DNA of 7,509 nucleotides from Verrucomicrobiales bacterium (GCA_022424805.1 JAKMGR010000412.1:1-7509); one strand, 5' to 3'; counted from the stretch's first letter, positions 1 to 6,636 are shown. The notes: generated from the sequence alone by a model not told the origin. Translations and numbers: made by a program.

Positions 1-1701
1 GAGACCTTTTTCTTTGCGCTCCTTCTCCCGCTCAAGAAGAGGGATGGTTTCTCCAGTTTCGATGAGTGGAATGCCCAGATCTCCAATCTGACCCCAGGAG
101 AGGCCGGAAAATTCGGAAACTTCCGTAGCGAGTTGCTTGAAAATGTCGGTTGCGGAATAGATGCCATTTCCTCCACCAGTCGCCTGGATCAGGTCACGTA
201 CGATCTCCCAAGGCTCAAGTGTTTGCCCGGGGCCATCGACCGCTTTGTTGAGTCGCTGAAGGCGGCCGGTGACGTTCACCATTGTTCCGGTTTTCTCCGC
301 CCAGCACGCTCCCGGGAGAACGACGTCAGCAAGGTCTGCCGTCGAGTTTGCGAGAGGGTAGGAGTTAAGGAAGAAGTCGAGACTAGCCAACAGCGCGGTG
401 CTGAAACCGGCGTCTTCGACGAGATTTTCCTGAAGGCAAAGGAGTGCCTTGATTCGGCCCTGCTCGATGCCCTCTTTGATCGCCTCAAGCTGGGAGCCGG
501 GGTCGTCGAGTCCGAGAACGAGCGTCACTCCGTTCGTGTTCGGATTGCGATCGGCGGAAATGAGGTATCCATCTGCTTCGCCGCTGCGAGGAATCGTGTC
601 GACGTGACCGGCATCGAGATGCTTCACAAGGCGGTTCGTCATGAGGAGTTCCTCATTGGTCATCTGCGCAGAGGCAATGATCGCAATTTCTCCGCCGGAA
701 AGTTCGGAAAGTTTATCAGCGGTAGTCGCGAGAGCCTCCTGCCACGTGGCCTGGCGGTGCTTGTCACCGTCGCGAACGAGTGGCTCGGTGAGCCGGGACT
801 CGCTGTCGATCCAGTGGTAGCTGAGGCGGTGCGAGTCAGGCACCCAGTCGGAATTGACATCGTTGTTCTGACGCGGCGTAATGCGGTAGATTTTTTCCTC
901 ACGGCTGAAAACTGTGATGTTGCAGCCAGTCGCACAGTTGGGGTCGATCGTCTTGGTTTCCTTCATGAACCAGACTCGCATCTGGAAGCGGAAGTCGTTG
1001 GAGGTCAAAGCCCCAACAGGACAGATGTCGACGGTATTCAGGGAATAGTTGTTCGCCAGTTCGCGGCCTGGAAAAACCGTGAGGACGGTATGGCTGCCCC
1101 GATCGGTGAAGCCGAGCACTGGATCATCGGCAATTTCATCGGTGAAACGAATGCAGCGGCTGCACATGATGCATCGCTCGTCGTCTAGGCGAATGCGCGG
1201 GCCGACCTCGACGTTTTTCGGCTTCTTCACCTTCTGCTCACGGAAGCGGGACTCGCCGTTGCCGTGCTCGACGCTGAATTCCTGGAGCGAGCATTCTCCA
1301 GCCTGATCGCAGATCGGGCAGTCGAGCGGATGATTGGCGAGAAGGAGTTCCATCACCCCCTGACGACACTCTTCGGTCATCTCGCTCTCAGTGCGGATTC
1401 CCATGTTCGGAGCAATCGTGTTAGCACAGGCAATGGCCGGGCGTGGAATCCACGAAATGGGAACGTGTCCGTCCTCATCCGGTTCAGGAGGATCTTCTCC
1501 CGGACGTGGCCGAGGGGGCATGCCCATTTCCACGAGACACATGCGGCAGTTGCCGGGTGATGTCAGCTTCGGGTGGTAGCAGTAATGAGGCACTTCGACG
1601 CCAGCCTGACGGCAAGCTTCGATCATGCGGGTTCCCTTCGGGAAAGAATGCCACTCCCCGTTGATCTGGACGTCTATGAGATCGTTTTGTTCTTCGCTCA
1701 T
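1..1701 (-). CDS. nuoG: NADH-quinone oxidoreductase subunit G (NuoG), 3' end outside window
   Basis: This is the large iron-sulfur subunit of complex I, carrying electrons from the NuoEF module towards NuoI. I translated it by hand on the minus strand: 567 codons stay open from the ATG at 1701 to base 1. The N-terminal [2Fe-2S] ligands are Cys41, Cys52, Cys55 and Cys92. The His-Cys3 [4Fe-4S] motif is His124, Cys128, Cys131, Cys137. The next [4Fe-4S] site is Cys177, Cys180, Cys183, Cys227. A reduced molybdopterin-oxidoreductase-like domain follows, including the typical segment STADLADVVLPGACWAEKTG near residues 434-453. At the N7 position only Cys256 and Cys260 remain; the other two ligands align with Asp253 and Pro288. 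The charged tail (LLEREKERKEKGL) suggests the protein ends soon after the window edge, giving a short NuoG compared with about 900 residues in E. coli. Its ATG overlaps the nuoF stop as ATGA, implying translational coupling. Confidence 0.96.
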   Translation of the reverse strand, partial: MSEEQNDLIDVQINGEWHSFPKGTRMIEACRQAGVEVPHYCYHPKLTSPGNCRMCLVEMGMPPRPRPGEDPPEPDEDGHVPISWIPRPAIACANTIAPNMGIRTESEMTEECRQGVMELLLANHPLDCPICDQAGECSLQEFSVEHGNGESRFREQKVKKPKNVEVGPRIRLDDERCIMCSRCIRFTDEIADDPVLGFTDRGSHTVLTVFPGRELANNYSLNTVDICPVGALTSNDFRFQMRVWFMKETKTIDPNCATGCNITVFSREEKIYRITPRQNNDVNSDWVPDSHRLSYHWIDSESRLTEPLVRDGDKHRQATWQEALATTADKLSELSGGEIAIIASAQMTNEELLMTNRLVKHLDAGHVDTIPRSGEADGYLISADRNPNTNGVTLVLGLDDPGSQLEAIKEGIEQGRIKALLCLQENLVEDAGFSTALLASLDFFLNSYPLANSTADLADVVLPGACWAEKTGTMVNVTGRLQRLNKAVDGPGQTLEPWEIVRDLIQATGGGNGIYSATDIFKQLATEVSEFSGLSWGQIGDLGIPLIETGETIPLLEREKERKEKGL

Positions 1702-3092
1702 CTCAGGTTGGCGGCGGCGGTTACGGCCTCCGCATTGAGAAGTTCACCTTCGAGTTCCAGATTCGTATCCGAGACGAGTTCGTCACGGAATTTGTCGATA
1801 AAGCTTTCGGTCGGCCAGGAGCAAGCCACGCCGAACGCACAGATTGTGCTACCGTCGATATTGCGGGCAACGTTGTCGAGCGTGTCGATGTCGGAAGGCG
1901 AAGCGTTGCCTGCGACGACACGGTCAGTGATTTTCTTCATCCAAAGCGATCCCTCGCGGCACGGTGTGCACTGCCCGCAGGATTCATGGGCGTAGAAATT
2001 GTTGATGTTGTTCAGCACCCAGCTGATCGAGCGACTGTCGTCGATGACGATCACTCCGCCCGAGCCGGCCATCGACCCGCAGGCTGCGAGGGTGTCGAAA
2101 TCCATAGGGATATCCCAGATCGTAAGCTCGCGAGTATCGTCGCCGCGACCTACTGTAAAAACCTCATCGGCTCGAAGGACCTTGGCAGATGATCCGCCGG
2201 GAATGACTGCTTTCAACGAGCGCCCTTCCTTGAGTCCGCCGCAGAGATCATTGATCAGCTCGCCCATGGTGACGGAGCCAACTTCGACTTCGTAGTAACC
2301 GGGCTTTTTCACGTCTCCGCTGACGCAAAGGATTCGTGTTCCGGTGTTGTTTGGCGTTCCAATCCTGGACCACTCTTCACCACCCACTTCGAGAATGTGC
2401 TTCACGTGGCAAAGAGTCTCGACGTTGTTCACGATCGTCGGGCAGAGGTAAAGGCCCATCGCTGCAGGGAAATAAGGTGGCTTGATTCGTGGGTAGGGTC
2501 GCTTGCCCTCGAGAGATTCGATCAGTCCGGTTTCCTCACCGCAGATGTAAGCTCCGGCACCGCGGTGAACGTAGATTTCAAGATCAAAACCGCTGCCAAG
2601 AACATTCTTTCCCAGGTAGCCCTTTTCGTGAGCTTCCTCGATGGCCTTTTCCAGGGTTTGAGCGCCTTCGGGAAACTCTTCCCGAATGTAGATGTAAGCG
2701 AGATTCGCTCCGACCGCGAAGCAGGCGATCGCCATTCCCTCGATCAGCTGGTGCGGATCCTGATGAATGATGTAGCGGTCTTTGAAGGTGCCTGGCTCGG
2801 ACTCGTCCGCATTGCAGATCAGGTAGACTGGCTTATCGTTGTTCGGTGGGAGAAAGCCCCACTTCACACCAGCAGGGAATCCGGCACCTCCGCGCCCGCG
2901 GAGACCCGCCTTTTTCACCTCGTCGGTAATCGCGCCGGGCTCCATGCCGACAGCTTTCTTGAGCTGATCGTAGCCGCCTTCGGTTTCATACATTGCAAGA
3001 GATGTGTCCCAACCCTCGCGATCCACGTTTTTGAAAACGATTCGTCGCTCCTTGGGATGGGGCTCTTTTCCTTCTTGGTAAATGGCACTCAT
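1698..3092 (-). CDS. nuoF: NADH-quinone oxidoreductase subunit F (NuoF), NADH- and FMN-binding
   Basis: NuoF oxidises NADH, passes electrons through FMN to a [4Fe-4S] cluster (N3), and docks with NuoE and NuoG on the cytoplasmic arm of complex I. The protein is 464 residues from the ATG at 3092, a normal family length. The glycine-rich FMN/NADH motif GLRGRGGAGFPAGVKW lies at about residues 63-78, followed by CNADESEPGTFKDRY (about 93-107) and GAGAYICGEETGLIESLEGK (about 178-197). The N3 ligands are Cys372, Cys375 and Cys378 in ESCGQCTPCREG, plus Cys418 in STICAFG. A longer reading starts at a TTG at 3104 and adds only MPPQ. I prefer the ATG because the family N-terminus needs no extension and neither start has a Shine-Dalgarno sequence. 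It begins 17 nt after the nuoE stop and overlaps nuoG by 4 nt. Confidence 0.96.
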   Translation of the reverse strand: MSAIYQEGKEPHPKERRIVFKNVDREGWDTSLAMYETEGGYDQLKKAVGMEPGAITDEVKKAGLRGRGGAGFPAGVKWGFLPPNNDKPVYLICNADESEPGTFKDRYIIHQDPHQLIEGMAIACFAVGANLAYIYIREEFPEGAQTLEKAIEEAHEKGYLGKNVLGSGFDLEIYVHRGAGAYICGEETGLIESLEGKRPYPRIKPPYFPAAMGLYLCPTIVNNVETLCHVKHILEVGGEEWSRIGTPNNTGTRILCVSGDVKKPGYYEVEVGSVTMGELINDLCGGLKEGRSLKAVIPGGSSAKVLRADEVFTVGRGDDTRELTIWDIPMDFDTLAACGSMAGSGGVIVIDDSRSISWVLNNINNFYAHESCGQCTPCREGSLWMKKITDRVVAGNASPSDIDTLDNVARNIDGSTICAFGVACSWPTESFIDKFRDELVSDTNLELEGELLNAEAVTAAANLR

Positions 3093-3109
3093 TTGTGGTG
3101 GCAAAAAGC

Positions 3110-3604
3110 TTACTTGTATTGCTTGAGAAGTCCGTCGACGTCGCTAACGGCTTCATGAAAATCATCGTTCACCAAGCAAACTGGGCCCGTCCCGCAAGAG
3201 GCGAGACATTCGGCGAACTCGATACTGAATTTTCCATCGGGACTGACCGCGATCGGGTCGTGATGAGTCACGCCGGAACGGTCGATGCCCGTCTTTTCGC
3301 AGATCGACTCCATCAGCTCGTAGCTTCCCGCCATCGCGCAACTCAGGGTGCGGCAAACGCGAACGTGATACTTGCCGGGAGCGGACTGGCGAAAGCCAGG
3401 GTAAAAAGTGACCACCTCGAGAACCTTAATCGGCTCGAGTTCCAACTTGGAAGCAGTCCACTCGATCGCCTCTTCATCGATAAAGCCAAAATGATGCTGC
3501 AGCGTGTGCAATACCGGCAAGACTGCCGATCGCTTGCTCACCGGGTAATGGGTGATGCGCTCGTCGACTTCTTTTTCCAGTTCGGTGGGAATTTCCAGTG
3601 ACAT
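3110..3604 (-). CDS. nuoE: NADH-quinone oxidoreductase subunit E (NuoE), [2Fe-2S] thioredoxin-like subunit
   Basis: NuoE partners NuoF in the NADH dehydrogenase module and holds the off-path [2Fe-2S] cluster N1a. The product is 164 residues, the usual size for this family. An N-terminal helical bundle (about 1-75, ending in VTFYPGF) precedes a thioredoxin-like domain. The four cluster ligands are visible as Cys84 and Cys89 (VCRTLSC) and Cys133 and Cys137 (ECLASCG), with the standard C-x4-C and C-x3-C spacing. The gene starts 22 nt after the nuoD stop. That spacer contains a run of seven C residues on the coding strand (3614-3620) and no recognisable Shine-Dalgarno sequence, so translation may depend on read-on from nuoD. 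Nothing is missing or altered in the protein. Confidence 0.96.
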   Translation of the reverse strand: MSLEIPTELEKEVDERITHYPVSKRSAVLPVLHTLQHHFGFIDEEAIEWTASKLELEPIKVLEVVTFYPGFRQSAPGKYHVRVCRTLSCAMAGSYELMESICEKTGIDRSGVTHHDPIAVSPDGKFSIEFAECLASCGTGPVCLVNDDFHEAVSDVDGLLKQYK

Positions 3605-3626
3605 GGTGGAAAAGGGGGGGCAGGAA

Positions 3627-4889
3627 TCAGCGGTCGCACTCTCCCATAACGAAATCGAGACTTCCGAGCACGGCGACAGTATCGCTCATGAGGCAGCCCT
3701 CAAGCAGTTTCGGGAGAATGCTGAGATTGACAAATGAAGGGGCGCGAATTTTGAGGCGATACGGAACGCCTCCGCCCTTGGAGTGAATGTAAAAACCGAG
3801 TTCGCCCTTCGGATTCTCTGCTCCGAAGTAGACTTCGCCAGCCGGTGCATCGAGTCCTTCAGTGACAAGGATGAAGTGGTGGATCAGTTCCTCCATGCTC
3901 ATGAGGACACGATCTTTTTCGGGAAGCTTCTGTTTGCTGTCCACGACATTGATCGGGCCATCGGGTAAATCGGCGAGAGCCTGGCGGAGAATGCTGGTGC
4001 TCTGTCGCATTTCTTCCATGCGGACGAGATAGCGATCGTAGCTATCCCCGACCGTGCCGACTGGAATGTCGAAATTGAATCGCTTATAGTCGAGATAGGG
4101 GTTTGCCTTGCGGACGTCGTGCTCGACTCCAGAGCCACGAAGATTCGGGCCACTGAGTCCATAGGCAATCGCGTCTTCTTTCGAAATGACACCAACTTCC
4201 CGGGTTCGGTCGAGAAAGATCTTGTTGCGAGTCAGGAGCGTGTCGACCTCGTCGAGGCATTTCAGGATATCTTCGCAAAAAGTCGAAAGGTTGTCCGTAA
4301 ATCCTTCGGGAAGATCGCGGATCTGACCGCCGACGCGCGTGTAGCTTGTCGTGAAGCGCGCACCAGTAAGCTGCTCGCAGAGATTGTAGATCGTTTCCCG
4401 CTGCGTGAAGGTGTACAGGAAAACTGTCATCGCCCCGACATCCATTGCATAGGCACCGAGTCCGAGAAGGTGGGCGGAAATGCGAGCCATCTCGCAGCAG
4501 ATCGTTCGGATCGTCTGTCCCCGAGCGGGGAGTTCCCAACCCATCAGTTTTTCTACGGCCAGCGCGTAAGCGACATTGTTGGCGAGCGGAGCCAGGTAAT
4601 CGAGCCGGTCCGTGTAGGGCACGAACTGGTTGTATTGCATGTTCTCTGCGATCTTCTCGTCACCGCGGTGGAGAAAGCCTACATCGGGGTCTGCCTTGGT
4701 GATTGTTTCGCCATCCAACTCTAGGATAAGGCGAAGCACACCGTGCGTAGCTGGGTGGGAAGGACCCATGTTGAGAACGAGTTTTTCGCCAACAAGGTCT
4801 TCCGTTGTCTGCTGATAACCTTCCATCTCCGCACCGGCGACGCGGGCAGCGGTGTCGTGGATTTCGAGCTCTCTCGTTTCAGTGGCCAT
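3627..4889 (-). CDS. nuoD: NADH-quinone oxidoreductase subunit D (NuoD), quinone-site 49 kDa-type subunit
   Basis: NuoD lies at the junction of the peripheral and membrane arms and, with NuoB and NuoH, forms the ubiquinone or menaquinone pocket. The conserved loop MGPSHPATHG is at residues 41-50, with His49 equivalent to the quinone-site His38 of Thermus Nqo4. Tyr98 in TDRLDYL is equivalent to its Tyr87. The chain ends in the family-typical SLDFVMGECDR, so the C-terminus is complete; the length is 420 residues. An in-frame ATG at 4943 would add 18 poorly conserved, serine- and arginine-rich residues. I chose the ATG at 4889 because a promoter-like pair predicts transcription starting near 4946, which leaves no room for a leader before 4943. 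A third ATG (MEGYQQ) 21 codons further in is also possible. It is the first gene of the block; no nuoC precedes it. Confidence 0.94.
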   Translation of the reverse strand: MATETRELEIHDTAARVAGAEMEGYQQTTEDLVGEKLVLNMGPSHPATHGVLRLILELDGETITKADPDVGFLHRGDEKIAENMQYNQFVPYTDRLDYLAPLANNVAYALAVEKLMGWELPARGQTIRTICCEMARISAHLLGLGAYAMDVGAMTVFLYTFTQRETIYNLCEQLTGARFTTSYTRVGGQIRDLPEGFTDNLSTFCEDILKCLDEVDTLLTRNKIFLDRTREVGVISKEDAIAYGLSGPNLRGSGVEHDVRKANPYLDYKRFNFDIPVGTVGDSYDRYLVRMEEMRQSTSILRQALADLPDGPINVVDSKQKLPEKDRVLMSMEELIHHFILVTEGLDAPAGEVYFGAENPKGELGFYIHSKGGGVPYRLKIRAPSFVNLSILPKLLEGCLMSDTVAVLGSLDFVMGECDR

Positions 4890-4952
4890 GTCAGGTGTTT
4901 CAGTTCGCGGAGACGCTGAGAAGTTACGCCCCGTCCGCTTCATTGGGTTTCG

Positions 4953-4981
4953 AGTATCGGTGCGCCGTTTTCAGGTTTCAA
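4953..4981 (-). promoter_or_regulatory. Candidate sigma70-type promoter of the nuoDEFG unit
   Basis: Reading the minus strand, TTGAAA (4981-4976) is followed after exactly 17 nt by GATACT (4958-4953). These match the sigma70 consensus at five of six and four of six positions. Transcription would begin around 4946, giving a leader of roughly 55 nt before the ATG at 4889. It is the best-placed pair between nuoD and the next coding trace, but such pairs arise by chance. Confidence 0.4.
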
Positions 4982-4987
4982 GGCGAG

Positions 4988-5007
4988 TTTGTGAAAAATT
5001 TCACAAA
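4988..5007. promoter_or_regulatory. Perfect 20-bp palindromic operator with CRP/FNR-type half sites
   Basis: The sequence TTTGTGAAAAATTTCACAAA is a perfect inverted repeat with 9-bp arms around AA. Its core is TGTGA (4990-4994), six bases, then TCACA (5001-5005). That is the TGTGA-N6-TCACA layout recognised by CRP and related members of the CRP/FNR superfamily. The dyad lies six bases upstream of the candidate -35 of the nuo promoter, centred about 51 nt before the estimated start. That position suits a regulator of nuoDEFG, although it is not one of the classical E. coli activating distances (-41.5 or -61.5). The start site is only estimated, so activation and repression both remain open. 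Confidence 0.6.
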
Positions 5008-5150
5008 GTCTGAGGGCAGGCACGCTTGCCAGATCTCATCGCAGATTCCTGTTCACCGAATCAAAGAGGGTAAGGTAACCGATCTGACAGGGTAGGATGG
5101 TCAACTGAACAGGGTTCAGGCGACCCTTTCAGGCATTAATAATCAATAAA

Positions 5151-5169
5151 CCCGAATGAAATAATCGGG
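5151..5169 (-). terminator. Weak hairpin with T-rich tail on the minus strand
   Basis: CCCGA (5151-5155) pairs with TCGGG (5165-5169) across a 9-nt loop. Read on the minus strand the stem is followed by TTTATTGATTATT, which has terminator character. The stem is only 5 bp, and no minus-strand gene is recognised to its right, so it may be incidental or may insulate the nuo control region from leftward read-through. Confidence 0.2.
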
Positions 5170-5179
5170 GGTAGAATGA

Positions 5180-5374
5180 TTTGGAGATTTATTCGATTCT
5201 TGGGAAGAGATTGCTGCCAATTTCTTTGGCTATGAAACCCTTGACACGCCTGAGCTAAACCGCTTGTATCATGTGAGCGAACTTCGAAAATTCCGTCGGG
5301 TGATTGCTCGATATGGGCTCGAAACCGTTATTGAAGATGCTGCTAGAATGGAACAAGAATTTCACATCCATTGA
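5180..5374 (+). pseudogene. Coding remnant, 64 codons, no usable start; unknown family
   Basis: After a TGA at 5177-5179 this frame is open for 64 codons to a TGA at 5372-5374. The translation looks like real protein: it contains SWEEIAANFFGYETLDTPEL, then a basic helix-like stretch ELRKFRRVIARYGLETVIED, and it ends ARMEQEFHIH. There is no ATG, GTG or TTG near the beginning; the first TTG falls at about codon 29. An ATG at 5176 lies in another frame and reads MIWRFI. Removing one base near 5191-5194 would join it to the remnant as MIWRFIDSWEEI. I therefore read this as a frameshifted or truncated small gene. I do not recognise the family. It ends 34 nt before the SWIB gene on the same strand. 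Confidence 0.45.
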
Positions 5375-5408
5375 ATAGTAGAAAACTGCCAACTATACCA
5401 AAAACATC

Positions 5409-5735
5409 ATGTCAGAAGCAAAAGGACTAAATCGGCCGGTGAAACTGAAAAGCGATCTAGCAAAATTCTTGGGAGCTACTGAGCTGCCAAGAACGGAAAT
5501 CACAAAGAAACTGTGGGACTATATCAAATCGAATAAGCTCCAGACCAAAACGGAAAATGGGAAACCCGAGAATGCTGGAAAATACATCGTTGCAGACGCG
5601 GCGTTGCTTACGGTTTTTCGAAACACCAAATCCACCAGCAAATCAGGAAAACTGACGGACCTGACGAATCTCAAGGAGGGTGAAACAATCGGCATGATGC
5701 AGATGGCAGCCGTTGTGGGTGCAAACGTCGAGTAG
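5409..5735 (+). CDS. SWIB/MDM2-domain protein, stand-alone
   Basis: This 108-residue protein is essentially one SWIB/MDM2 fold, known in eukaryotes from SWI/SNF subunits (BAF60) and MDM2 and in bacteria chiefly from chlamydiae and other PVC or environmental lineages. The signature helix LPRTEITKKLWDYIKSNKLQ is at residues 26-45, KYIVADAALLTVF at 58-70, and the final hydrophobic helix at about 94-106. Two inserts make it slightly longer than the minimal domain: a polar stretch at about 46-57 and a Ser/Thr/Lys-rich loop at about 72-88. The N-terminus is lysine-rich and there is no signal peptide or membrane segment, so it should be cytoplasmic, perhaps associated with DNA or topoisomerase by analogy with chlamydial SWIB-topoisomerase fusions. 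That role is inference. The ATG at 5409 has no Shine-Dalgarno sequence before it. Confidence 0.88.
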   Translation: MSEAKGLNRPVKLKSDLAKFLGATELPRTEITKKLWDYIKSNKLQTKTENGKPENAGKYIVADAALLTVFRNTKSTSKSGKLTDLTNLKEGETIGMMQMAAVVGANVE

Positions 5736-5756
5736 GCTTGCTGCTGGTAATGAATT

Positions 5757-5790
5757 TGTGATTGTTTCTGTGATCTCACAATCACAGAAA
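5757..5790. repeat. Two overlapping, mutually exclusive perfect hairpins
   Basis: TTTCTGTGAT (5765-5774) pairs perfectly with ATCACAGAAA (5781-5790) around a 6-nt loop. Alternatively TGTGATTGT (5757-5765) pairs perfectly with ACAATCACA (5778-5786) around a 12-nt loop. Both structures need bases 5781-5786, so only one can form at a time. The element starts 22 nt after the SWIB stop. Neither stem is followed by a T run, so it does not look like a classical intrinsic terminator. Confidence 0.5.
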
Positions 5791-5816
5791 GAATCCTCAC
5801 CATTTCATGCTGCTAC

Positions 5817-5849
5817 GCCCCACCTGCGCCTCGATTGCGAAGGTGGGGC
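5817..5849 (+). terminator. GC-rich hairpin downstream of the SWIB gene, possible terminator
   Basis: GCCCCACCT (5817-5825) pairs perfectly with AGGTGGGGC (5841-5849). The stem continues after a G/A mismatch with CGC/GCG (5827-5829 and 5837-5839), leaving a 7-nt loop. This is by far the most stable inverted repeat in the window and lies 82 nt beyond the SWIB stop. The following bases, AGAGTTTGATTG, hold only a short T run, so termination would be inefficient or factor-assisted. Confidence 0.4.
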
Positions 5850-5903
5850 AGAGTTTGATTGTGGAAGTGGTGCTGGCGCGTCGCCCACGGTGATTGGTGG
5901 CTG

Positions 5904-6206
5904 ATGCTGGGCGTTCTCCCAATAAAGGGGGGCAGTGTCGAAATTTTGGTTGGATTGCCTCTTGTTACCCATTCAGTGGGAATCGTTGGGAAGGGGGTGC
6001 GGAAGTGTGCGTCGGAAGAAGATATGGCAGGATGGAGGCGACTTCTTTTTCCGATAGGAGCCTTAATCACGATAATAGGAATCAATCGAGGTCTTCGCTT
6101 GGGACAGCCACGAATGAAGAAGATTACCTCAAAGCCGCAAAGGGCTCTAGCTACCCGAGGTTTTACTCCACAGAGGTATTCGCAAATGAATCTTGATTGC
6201 TGCTAA
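5904..6206 (+). CDS. Possible small membrane protein, unknown, weakly supported
   Basis: From the ATG at 5904 this frame gives 100 residues; a TTG at 5859 would add 15 more, unusually rich in tryptophan. Two hydrophobic stretches are visible, about residues 11-28 (SVEILVGLPLVTHSVGIV) and 46-58 (LLFPIGALITIIG). The second is preceded by WRR and followed by a strongly basic tail, which would suit a cytoplasmic C-terminus. I recognise no family. Another frame of the same DNA also carries a long open stretch (5894-6196) in register with the downstream hypothetical gene, so at most one of the two can be real and both may be remnants. No ribosome-binding site is visible. Confidence 0.22.
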   Translation: MLGVLPIKGGSVEILVGLPLVTHSVGIVGKGVRKCASEEDMAGWRRLLFPIGALITIIGINRGLRLGQPRMKKITSKPQRALATRGFTPQRYSQMNLDCC

Positions 6207-6568
6207 GAGATGGGAATTACCTATTTAATTGCGTTTCAGCGGCGAACATCGATTACTCCGATCTCAACAACAAGGCGATCAAGCGGGCTGTGCGAGATAA
6301 GGCGTTTGCTTTGCCGTTCCTTTTGGAAAGAGGTCTTTTCGTGCATGGATGCGGGGCACGGAGCATATGGATGGACGGATCAAAGAATCTGAAGGTCGAT
6401 AAGACCGCTTTGAGGCCGATTATTCTGCAAAACATCAATTTCATTGATCCGGCCTGCGGTGAGTCATTCAATATTCGAACTTCGTGGGGAAGCCTGAAAT
6501 TCGGATTCTCTGGGAAGGTAATTGAGGCAATAGAATTCATTGGCGAGCAGATTCGAGAAGGGGGCTAA
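6197..6568 (+). CDS. Hypothetical protein, probably 5'-truncated or interrupted by an in-frame TGA
   Basis: The frame encodes up to 123 residues if a TTG at 6197 is the start; the first in-frame ATG comes only about 58 codons later. The translation looks like a genuine soluble protein, mixed in composition with regular charged and hydrophobic alternation. Examples are DLNNKAIKRAVRDKAFALPF near residues 22-41, FVHGCGARSIWMDGS near 48-62, and an amphipathic end VIEAIEFIGEQIREGG. The codon immediately before is TGA (6194-6196), and upstream of it the same frame is open back to 5894, ending EEDYLKAAKGSSYPRFYSTE then VFANES. A single change of TGA to a sense codon would therefore give one ORF of about 225 codons. 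I do not recognise the family. A pseudogene, or a gene whose true start is the TTG, are both possible. Confidence 0.42.
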   Translation: MLLRDGNYLFNCVSAANIDYSDLNNKAIKRAVRDKAFALPFLLERGLFVHGCGARSIWMDGSKNLKVDKTALRPIILQNINFIDPACGESFNIRTSWGSLKFGFSGKVIEAIEFIGEQIREGG

Positions 6569-6636
6569 CAGGGTGGCAACGATTGGCCCATTTCGAGTTC
6601 GAATATTCCCGACATTTCCAACCGCCATCCTGCATC

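Noticed and set aside
133..1188. A 351-codon open frame on the plus strand
   Set aside because: It lies wholly antisense to nuoG, whose Fe-S motifs are unmistakable; the translation has no recognisable family features.
2397..3158. A 253-codon open frame on the plus strand
   Set aside because: It is antisense to nuoF and is explained by codon bias of the real gene.
4084..4724. Overlapping long frames on both strands (151 and 201 codons)
   Set aside because: They overlap nuoD, which is complete with conserved quinone-site residues; the alternative translations look like shadow sequence.
5757..5786. TGTGA and TCACA half sites near 5757-5786 as a second CRP-type operator
   Set aside because: The half sites are spaced by 2, 8 or 14 bases, never the 6 needed; they are better explained as arms of the hairpins.
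6253..6540. A 95-codon minus-strand frame
   Set aside because: It is antisense to the more protein-like plus-strand frame at 6197-6568 and shows no motif.
6586..6612. A tRNA T-loop-like GTTCGAAT
   Set aside because: No flanking acceptor, D or anticodon stems can be built around it.
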